Assembly: GCF_001310895.1 (NCBI RefSeq)
Contig: NZ_BAZS01000034.1
Location: 1 to 42,326, forward strand
Direction: 5' to 3'
DNA: 42,326 bases
Source: Virgibacillus halodenitrificans JCM 12304
Lineage (GTDB): Bacteria; Bacillota; Bacilli; Bacillales; Amphibacillaceae
Every line of letters starts with the position of its first letter. The stretch's first letter is position 1. Positions 36,406 to 42,326 of this stretch are shown piece by piece. The notes beneath the pieces are model-generated. The model was not told the DNA's origin and ran no database searches. It worked only from the letters and a program-made list of their open reading frames with translations. A program made the translations under genes and the position numbers.

Positions 36406-37761
36406 ATGAAGACAGAATCCGAAATGAACACAGGAGTAGGGGTAGAGACCCCGCGTTTATGGAATGCGATGCATCGGTTTAACCCAGATGCACTGCAAAC
36501 AGTAGCGGCAAAGGGAGAAGGCGCATGGTTCACTGACGAGGCAGGAAATAAATACTTGGATGGCGTATCTGGACTTTGGTGCTTAAATTTGGGGCATGGT
36601 CAACAAGAGATCGTGGATGCTGCAGCAGAGCAAATGAAAAATCTCTCTTATTTTCCTTTAACGATGAGTCACCAGCCTGCAATTAAATTAGCAAGCAAAA
36701 TTAGCGAATTGTTGGGTGCAGATTACCAGACGTTTTTCTCAAATAGTGGTTCAGAAGCAAATGAGACTGCATTTAAAATTGTAAGACAATATCATAACCA
36801 AACAGGTAATCCAGGAAAGTTTAAATTTATTTCCCGTTATCGGGCATACCACGGTTCTACTTTGGGTGCATTAAGTGCGACTGCACAGGCAAATCGCAGG
36901 GTGAAATATGATCCAGGAATACCCGGATTTTTACATGTGTATCCACCATATAGTTATCGTTCGATTTTTGGAGGAGACCCAGAAGAATCCGATTTGAAGG
37001 CTGCACAGTTAGTTGAAGAAATGATTAATTGGGAAGGGGAAGAAACCGTAGCAGCATTTATTATGGAACCGTTTATTTCGGGTGGAGGGGTAATTATTCC
37101 ATCAATGAAATACATTCAGCGTATTGCTGAAATATGTAAACGTTACAATGTCTTGCTGATTATGGATGAGGTTGTCTCAGGGTATGGCCGCACAGGGGAA
37201 ATGTTTGGTTTCAAACATGCTGAAGGCGTTCAGCCGGATATTGTAACAATGGCAAAAGGATTAACTAGTGGATACCTGCCACTAGGAGCTACAGCTGTTA
37301 AATCAGACATCTATGAAGCATTTAAAGAAGCAGGTAAAGACAATCATTTTCGTCATGTATCCACATATGGCGGTCACCCGGCAGCATGCGCTGTAGCACT
37401 TAAGAACATTGAGATCATTGAAAGAGAGAACATAGTGGAACGGGTTCGCGAACTGGGTAAAACAAAACTTGGTAAACTACACGACCTAATTAACCATGAA
37501 AATGTTGGAGAAGTTCGCCAAGTTGGCTTTTTACTTGGGTTAGAGATGGTGACGGACAAAGATTCCAAGCGGCCGTTAGACGATGCAAAAATGAATGAAA
37601 TTGTAGGAGCTTGTAAAGCAAGAGGTTTAATTATTGGAAGAAATGGAGATACCGTTCCAGGCCAAAACAACGTTATTATTGTTGCACCTCCATTAACTAG
37701 TACAGAAGAAGACTTGGATTTCCTGGTAGAAACAGTAGATTCAGTAATTCGAAACATTTAG
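36406..37761 (+). CDS. tpa: Taurine--pyruvate aminotransferase (class III, PLP)
   Basis: This 451-residue class III aminotransferase contains FSNSGSEANETAFKIVRQYH, YRAYHGSTLGALSATAQANRR, the PLP Asp in LLIMDEVVSGYGRTG, the Schiff-base Lys in TMAKGLTSGYLPLGA and the C-terminal NNVIIVAPPL. Placement between ald and xsc makes taurine:pyruvate aminotransferase by far the best call (taurine + pyruvate to sulfoacetaldehyde + alanine), although the family also includes beta-alanine and omega-amino-acid transaminases. I chose ATG 36406 (MKTESEMNTG), 6 nt after GGAGGAG. An in-frame ATG at 36391 lies before the ribosome binding site. Confidence 0.88.
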   Translation: MKTESEMNTGVGVETPRLWNAMHRFNPDALQTVAAKGEGAWFTDEAGNKYLDGVSGLWCLNLGHGQQEIVDAAAEQMKNLSYFPLTMSHQPAIKLASKISELLGADYQTFFSNSGSEANETAFKIVRQYHNQTGNPGKFKFISRYRAYHGSTLGALSATAQANRRVKYDPGIPGFLHVYPPYSYRSIFGGDPEESDLKAAQLVEEMINWEGEETVAAFIMEPFISGGGVIIPSMKYIQRIAEICKRYNVLLIMDEVVSGYGRTGEMFGFKHAEGVQPDIVTMAKGLTSGYLPLGATAVKSDIYEAFKEAGKDNHFRHVSTYGGHPAACAVALKNIEIIERENIVERVRELGKTKLGKLHDLINHENVGEVRQVGFLLGLEMVTDKDSKRPLDDAKMNEIVGACKARGLIIGRNGDTVPGQNNVIIVAPPLTSTEEDLDFLVETVDSVIRNI

Positions 37762-37799
37762 CGATGAGTAGAAAGGTAAGCTGAAGGGATGGGTTTCAC

Positions 37800-38709
37800 T
37801 TGAATTACGAACGCTTAAAAACATTTATTGCAGTAGCGGAAAAGAAAAGCTTTTCCGAAGCTGCGAGAATTCTTTTTGTAACTCAGCCCACAATTACTTC
37901 ACAGATAAAAGCATTGGAAGAGGAATTAAATACAAAGCTATTTGAAAGAACAACAAAAAAGGTGAAGATGACACAGTCAGCTAAAATTCTTCTTCAACAT
38001 GCTAAAGAAATTGTTCGTCTTAGTGACCTTGCAAAGAAAGAAATTCAGGATATTGAAGAAACGACCTATGGAGAACTTGGAATTGGCTGCAGCTTTACAA
38101 TTGGAGAATACATTCTTCCATCTTTTTAAAAAGTTTAAAGATTTATATCCACTTATTCAAATGCGGATGGAGATTTCCAATTCAGACAGAATTGTGACCC
38201 ATATTAAGGATCAGATAATCGATGTAGGTTTAATAGAAACGCCGATGGATGACCCACGGATTATGATTGAGCCTTTCTTGGAAGATGAGCTTATATTAAT
38301 CACTGCACCAAATTACTTCGATAATGAAGATGAGATTACATTAGAGCAATTAAAAAACGTGCCGCTCATTACTCGTGAAAGAGGGTCGGGAACAAGAGCG
38401 GTAGTGAATCAATATCTTAAACAGGCAGGGGTCACCATGGATGACCTTAATGTAGTAATGGAGCTGGGAAGTACAGAAGCGATTAAATCAGCAGTAGAAT
38501 CAGGCCTGGGGGTCTCCATAATATCAAAAAATGCAATTGTGAAGGAGAAACAATTAAATTTGTTAACTTCTTATCCAATAAAAGACTTGTCTTTTTATCG
38601 TTATTTTTATATAGCTTTTCGAAAAGATCAAGTGCTTAAATCTACTGTAGACCTATTTATAGATGAATTGAAACAAATGAATGATGGTGGTTTGTTAATA
38701 AGTTGTTAA
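37800..38709 (+). pseudogene. LysR family regulator inside the taurine operon, one apparent frame break
   Basis: The N-terminal wHTH (YERLKTFIAVAEKKSFSEAARILFVTQPTITSQIKALEEEL) is classic LysR, followed by a periplasmic-binding-like effector domain (MEISNSDRIVTHIKDQIIDVGLIE, TRERGSGTRAVVNQYL, ELGSTEAIKSAVESGLGVSIIS). The frame breaks at about 38127 in TCTTTTTAAAAAG. Restoring one T and one A gives PSFLKKFKDLYPLIQM and a protein of about 300 residues, the usual LysR length. TTG 37800 is the start, after GAAGGGATG. It sits 38 nt after tpa and 51 nt before xsc. Its type resembles CysL/CbbR regulators of sulfur and carbon genes; the effector is unknown. Confidence 0.85.
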
Positions 38710-38760
38710 TAGCAACAGCTCAAAAGAGAGTCAATAAGTTAAACAAAGGAGGAATTTAAA

Positions 38761-40536
38761 ATGGCAAAACAACAAACAGAAGTAAAAGCAGCAGTAAACA
38801 AAAAGGTGAAAATGACCCCAAGTGAGGCCATCGTGGAAACACTAGTACAAGAAAATGTAAAAGAGGTGTACGGGATTGTAGGATCTGCGTTTATGGATAT
38901 GTTAGATTTATTCCCAACAGCAGGAATCCGTTTTCTACCTGTTCGCCATGAGCAGAGCGCGGCACATATGGCAGATGCGTATACACGTGTTTCCGGTACA
39001 GCTGGTGTTGTAATTGGTCAAAATGGTCCTGGTATCACAAATATGGTCACATCTGTTGCAGCAGCAAATCAAGCTCATACGCCAATGGTAGTGATTTCTC
39101 CCTCTGCAGGTACTCCAACAATTGGCTGGGATGGTTTCCAAGAAGCGAATCAGGTTTCTATTTTTGAAGATATAACAAAGGAAACAGTACGTGTTACACA
39201 TAAAAGTCGTGTGGCAGATTGTCTTCGTACTGCATTCCGTATTGCGTATGCTGAACGCGGTCCGGTCCTTTATGATATTCCGAGAGATTTATTCTACGGT
39301 GAGTTGGAAGATTATATTTTGGAACCAAGTCAGTATCGTACTGATAAGCGAGGCAGTGGGGATCCGGCAGCAATTGAAGAAGCAGTTTCGCTTTTGAAAA
39401 ATGCTGAAAAACCGGTTATTATCTCTGGACGTGGTGCTGTTGATGCAGACGGCGTGGATACGGTAGCTAAAATTGCTGAGCATTTGACTGCTCCTGTTGC
39501 TGTATCATACATGCACAATGATGCGTTCCCAGCAGATCACCCGCTTGCTGTTGGACCAATTGGTTATATGGGAGCAAAGTCTGCAATGTACTCCTTGCAG
39601 GAAGCAGATGTCGTTTTGGCAATTGGTACACGTTTATCCGTATTTGGTACGTTGCCATGCTACGACATAGATTATTTCCCAAAGAGTGCTAAGATCATTC
39701 AAGTAGATATTAATCCGAGAAATATTGCAAGAACGCACCCGGTAGCGGTAGGGATAATTGGCGATGCCAAGGCAACTGCAGATGATTTATATGAAAAACT
39801 ACAAGAAGATTTACCAAATGCCACATCTGATACCTCTCGTTTACAGAAAATCAGTAAACTAAAAGAAGAGTGGGAAAAGGAGCTAGTTGATTTAGCGTTG
39901 GAAGATGGGGATCCGATTAACCCACGTCGTGCCTTGCTCGAGCTAACGAAAGCTTTACCGGAAAATACCATTATCTCTACAGATATTGGTAACGTATCAT
40001 CAACAGCAAATGCATACTTGAAATTTAATCAGACTCGACGTCATATTGCAGCTCTTACTTTTGGTAATACTGGCTTCGCATATCCTGCAGCGTTAGGCGC
40101 TCAATTGGCTGAGCCAGACGCACCAGTTGCAGCAATTATTGGTGATGGAGCATGGGGAATGAGTTTGCATGAAGTAAGTACAGCTGTCGAACAGAACATC
40201 CCGGTTATTGCTTGTGTATTTAATAATAAATCATGGGCTGCAGAAAAGAAAAATCAGGTCGACTATTACGATAATCGTTTTATCGGTTCAGATATTGAAG
40301 CACCTGAATTTGCGGAAGTGGCTAAATCTATGGGAGCACTTGGCTATACAATTGAAAAGCCGGAGGATATTGGCCCTGTTGTAAAGGAAGTCCTAGAGCA
40401 AAGAAAACCTGCTGTCTTGAATATTTTTGTTGATGGAACACAATTGGCACCTCCATTCCGTAGAGATGCATTGAAAATGCCAACACGTTTGTTGGATAAA
40501 TATAAGCATCTGGATTATGGTGTATGGGGTAAGTAA
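38761..40536 (+). CDS. xsc: Sulfoacetaldehyde acetyltransferase
   Basis: This 591-residue TPP-dependent enzyme (EC 2.3.3.15) cleaves sulfoacetaldehyde with phosphate to sulfite and acetyl phosphate. The N-terminal Pyr domain has [20 protein letters not shown] and [17 protein letters not shown], and a central domain follows. The C-terminal TPP site [18 protein letters not shown] continues to [21 protein letters not shown], which separates Xsc from acetolactate synthase and oxalyl-CoA decarboxylase. AAAGGAGG lies 9 nt before ATG 38761. It is last in ald-tpa-lysR-xsc and followed by a strong terminator. No pta is adjacent, so acetyl phosphate must be handled by a gene elsewhere. Confidence 0.95.
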   Translation: MAKQQTEVKAAVNKKVKMTPSEAIVETLVQENVKEVYGIVGSAFMDMLDLFPTAGIRFLPVRHEQSAAHMADAYTRVSGTAGVVIGQNGPGITNMVTSVAAANQAHTPMVVISPSAGTPTIGWDGFQEANQVSIFEDITKETVRVTHKSRVADCLRTAFRIAYAERGPVLYDIPRDLFYGELEDYILEPSQYRTDKRGSGDPAAIEEAVSLLKNAEKPVIISGRGAVDADGVDTVAKIAEHLTAPVAVSYMHNDAFPADHPLAVGPIGYMGAKSAMYSLQEADVVLAIGTRLSVFGTLPCYDIDYFPKSAKIIQVDINPRNIARTHPVAVGIIGDAKATADDLYEKLQEDLPNATSDTSRLQKISKLKEEWEKELVDLALEDGDPINPRRALLELTKALPENTIISTDIGNVSSTANAYLKFNQTRRHIAALTFGNTGFAYPAALGAQLAEPDAPVAAIIGDGAWGMSLHEVSTAVEQNIPVIACVFNNKSWAAEKKNQVDYYDNRFIGSDIEAPEFAEVAKSMGALGYTIEKPEDIGPVVKEVLEQRKPAVLNIFVDGTQLAPPFRRDALKMPTRLLDKYKHLDYGVWGK

Positions 40537-40539
40537 CAT

Positions 40540-40576
40540 AAAAAACTGCGCAGCTCAACTGGCTGCGCAGTTTTTT
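40540..40576 (+). terminator. Terminator of the taurine operon
   Basis: AAACTGCGCAG (40543-40553) is complementary to CTGCGCAGTTT (40563-40573), followed by further T residues and an A-run upstream. It may also serve the convergent amidase gene ending at 40579. Confidence 0.9.
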
Positions 40577-40578
40577 GG

Positions 40579-41553
40579 CTAGTCATTCTCCAAAAAATAT
40601 TTTTTAATACCTTCAACAACACCTTCCGCAGCATCTTTTTGATAGATGATCGATTTTATTTTATCTAGTTCGTCCGGGTTTGTAATAAACCCAAGCTCCA
40701 ATAGTACCGCAGGCTTTCTGTTGCTTCGTAATACTTTATAGTTTGCTTGCTTTGTTCCTCGATCGTTCATAGACGTAGTTATAACTAAAGCATTTTGAAT
40801 TTTATTTGCTAGTTTACTATGCTTACTTGAATGATAGAAGGTACTAATGCCTGCTGCTTTTGGGTTTTTGTTTGCATTATAATGTATGCTGATAAATGCA
40901 TCAGCATCACTTGTATTGCTAATGATAGTTCTATTATCTAGTGAAATGTAGGTGTCATCTTTACGGGAAAGGGTGACAGCAGCGCCCTCTTCTTTAAGCT
41001 CTTCAGCAAGTAGTTTTGCTGTTGATAAGGTCAAATCCTTTTCTTTCATCTTTTTTGCCATAGCGCCTCCGTCTTTTCCGCCATGTCCAGCATCTACAAT
41101 GAAATGATAACCAGATAAATTATTTTCTTGCTTCCTAGTAATCTCCATTGATGCTGATTTCAAGATGGGTGAGTCTATTTTTGTTGTTTCAGAAGGTAGA
41201 TTAATCAGTCCACCCTCAAAAGTAATTGCTTTATATGATTGGGAAGACTTTTCTGAGGTGAGCTCTCCTTCGCCATTTAGATAGATAGCTTGTAAATTCT
41301 TTTCAAGTACCCACGCAGCCTCCCCGCGGAAAAAGGTTTTTACCCAACCATCATGTTCCTCGAAAGTAGTCAGTTTATCGCCTTCTATTAAGTTACCTAT
41401 TACATTAGCATTGCTTTTTGGAGCATCTCTTAATTCTATAGTATCTACATCTACAAGATACATTTGGCCTTCAGCTGCATGGACTGCAGGGATAATAGTA
41501 AAGAAGAATACTAGAATAAAACTACTTAATATACATTTTTTTAACACGTTCAT
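40579..41553 (-). CDS. N-acetylmuramoyl-L-alanine amidase (Amidase_3) with SH3b domain
   Basis: This 324-residue exported cell-wall hydrolase has a signal peptide ending about AVHAAEG (residue 27). A bacterial SH3 domain follows (TIELRDAPKSNANVIGNL, GDKLTTFEEHDGWVKTFFRGEAAWV; about 33-95), then a linker, then a zinc amidase_3 domain: FIVDAGHGGKDGGA with the first Zn His, KEKDLTLSTAKLLAEEL, SRKDDTYISLDNRT, ISIHYNAN with a second His, and AVLLELGFITNPDEL with the catalytic Glu. It cleaves the MurNAc-L-Ala bond of peptidoglycan, as in CwlC/CwlD-type enzymes. AGGAGG precedes ATG 41553. It is monocistronic. Confidence 0.92.
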   Translation of the reverse strand: MNVLKKCILSSFILVFFFTIIPAVHAAEGQMYLVDVDTIELRDAPKSNANVIGNLIEGDKLTTFEEHDGWVKTFFRGEAAWVLEKNLQAIYLNGEGELTSEKSSQSYKAITFEGGLINLPSETTKIDSPILKSASMEITRKQENNLSGYHFIVDAGHGGKDGGAMAKKMKEKDLTLSTAKLLAEELKEEGAAVTLSRKDDTYISLDNRTIISNTSDADAFISIHYNANKNPKAAGISTFYHSSKHSKLANKIQNALVITTSMNDRGTKQANYKVLRSNRKPAVLLELGFITNPDELDKIKSIIYQKDAAEGVVEGIKKYFLEND

Positions 41554-41678
41554 CGTTCCTCCTGTATAAATAGGTTGTTAGTATACAAGAGTCTCCAAGT
41601 AAGTATAGATTTATACCTGCTTTTCAAATATTTCTAGTTTAGTATAGAAATGATAGGTGGTAATATCATAGTTTAGAT

Positions 41679-42326
41679 ATACTGCGACTTAACTAAGAGT
41701 ATAGAGGCTGCGTAAATCACCGCTACGGGGAAATATTGCGCTTTCCGCGGGCGGCTGATGAGCCTCGGGCCAACACGATGTTGGTCATGAAGGCGTTGCG
41801 ACAATGGGTTTCGATGGGGCGAGTATGCGCAGCCCCAGGACGTCGCGACTTTAGCCTTCCAGCCCCTATACGCGTTCCGGGTTCTCATCGAGGCCTCTCC
41901 TCCCGCAGGACAAGGAAAGCTTCGTCAGCAAGGCATCGCACGAAGAAAATGTGTATTTTCATTTTCGAGGAGTCTTCATATTTCCCCTTCGCTACTATGT
42001 ACATTTATATCTACGAAGAAAAATTGCGTTCACATAGATCCAGAATATGCTATGCACGAATTGATTGGAGTGGAGGGCGGCAATCTAAGAACGCCACGTC
42101 CTGGGACTGCGCTAACTCGTCCCACCGAAAACATTTGTGGCAACGATTGCATGACCAACGTCCTGTTGGCCCGGGGCTCCTGCTGGAATAGCATGAGGCG
42201 AAGACCCTGCACGGAGCGTAGCGGAGGAAGCGGCTGAGGCCATGCCGGGCGGCAAAGAAGACACTGTGAGGTAACGAACAGATGTCGCGCTTGTACCCGG
42301 AGGTGTGAAAGCGTCCGCATGCAACG
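41679..42326. repeat. Enlarged copy of the TIR-bounded repeat, truncated by window end
   Basis: The copy starts with TIR-like ATACTGCGACTTAACT (41679-41694) and the shared GAGGCTGCGTAAATCACCGC, carries the 97-nt core at 41977-42073, and ends at the window edge in a degenerate form of CGCCTGAAACG. That is roughly 60-80 nt short of its expected end. Relative to 20420-20831 it has extra blocks at about 41767-41868, 41912-41970, 42084-42180 and 42250-42300. The first and third contain 77-nt segments (41767-41843 and 42096-42172) that are inverted copies of each other at about 80 percent identity. Short open frames across it are not real genes. Confidence 0.85.

Noticed and set aside
38761-40536. 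Xsc as acetolactate synthase (IlvB)
   Set aside because: The [21 protein letters not shown] segment and the tpa/ald context are diagnostic of sulfoacetaldehyde acetyltransferase. No ilvN/ilvC is adjacent.
41673-42324. Open frames of 60-150 codons over the terminal repeat, including similar ones on opposite strands
   Set aside because: The opposite-strand similarity is a consequence of the 77-nt inverted blocks. There is no ribosome binding site or family resemblance, and the frames vary between copies.
1-42326. CRISPR arrays, tRNA/rRNA genes, prophage or integrase genes
   Set aside because: I scanned for regularly spaced repeats, tRNA-like cloverleaf ends and integrase/transposase motifs and saw none; the only repeats are the TIR-bounded family.

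Overview
The window is low-GC, Gram-positive DNA with strong AGGAGG-type ribosome binding sites, frequent TTG/GTG starts and compact operons separated by clear hairpin terminators. The gene families (PdxK and P5C dehydrogenase of the Bacillus type, SbcDC, CtaCDE, a THI-box-controlled TenA, YitT and FetAB) point to a halotolerant Bacillaceae of the Oceanobacillus/Virgibacillus/Lentibacillus kind. The genus is an inference. No tRNA, rRNA, CRISPR array or transposase gene was seen.

Layout. 1-60 is the tail of a repeat element. 286-1321 encodes a lactonase-family beta-propeller. 1364-4183 holds two tandem OFA-type MFS transporters. 4427-5894 is a fetAB-like ABC pair, followed by pdxK (6065-6865), a marR-MFS pair with a palindromic operator (7105-8738), an AI-2E-family permease (8936-10084), a degenerate repeat copy (10404-10702), a CPA1 antiporter with an RCK-like tail (10806-12596) and a HAD phosphatase (12780-13457). 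13807-18277 is sbcD-sbcC plus a 33-codon charged ORF. A TDT-family transporter and an SDR dehydrogenase follow, then a full repeat element (20420-20831).

The second half is rich in sulfur and amino-acid metabolism. ctaC-ctaD-ctaE (aa3-type cytochrome c oxidase) is transcribed divergently from a TsdA-like diheme cytochrome c lipoprotein. Next come a cysteine-dioxygenase-like enzyme, a BCCT transporter, a riboswitch-controlled tenA, a P5C dehydrogenase, a polar amino-acid ABC transporter (binding protein, permease, ATPase) and a YitT-family protein. A GntR regulator then precedes ald-tpa-lysR-xsc, a taurine dissimilation operon: Tpa makes sulfoacetaldehyde and alanine, Ald returns pyruvate and releases ammonium, and Xsc (TPP-dependent) yields sulfite and acetyl phosphate. 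A cell-wall amidase and a third, larger repeat copy running off the window end close the region.

Two cross-cutting points. (1) Seven frame breaks interrupt otherwise well-conserved genes (lactonase, fetB, ctaD twice, P5C dehydrogenase, ABC ATPase, lysR). Each can be repaired by restoring one or two bases in a short homopolymer, which looks like systematic homopolymer undercalling rather than gene decay. (2) The repeats form one family with terminal inverted repeats, a 97-nt core identical in two copies, and GC-rich mirror-image arms that have grown by paired inverted insertions. Both window ends lie in copies of this family, as expected if the window is a contig broken at repeats.
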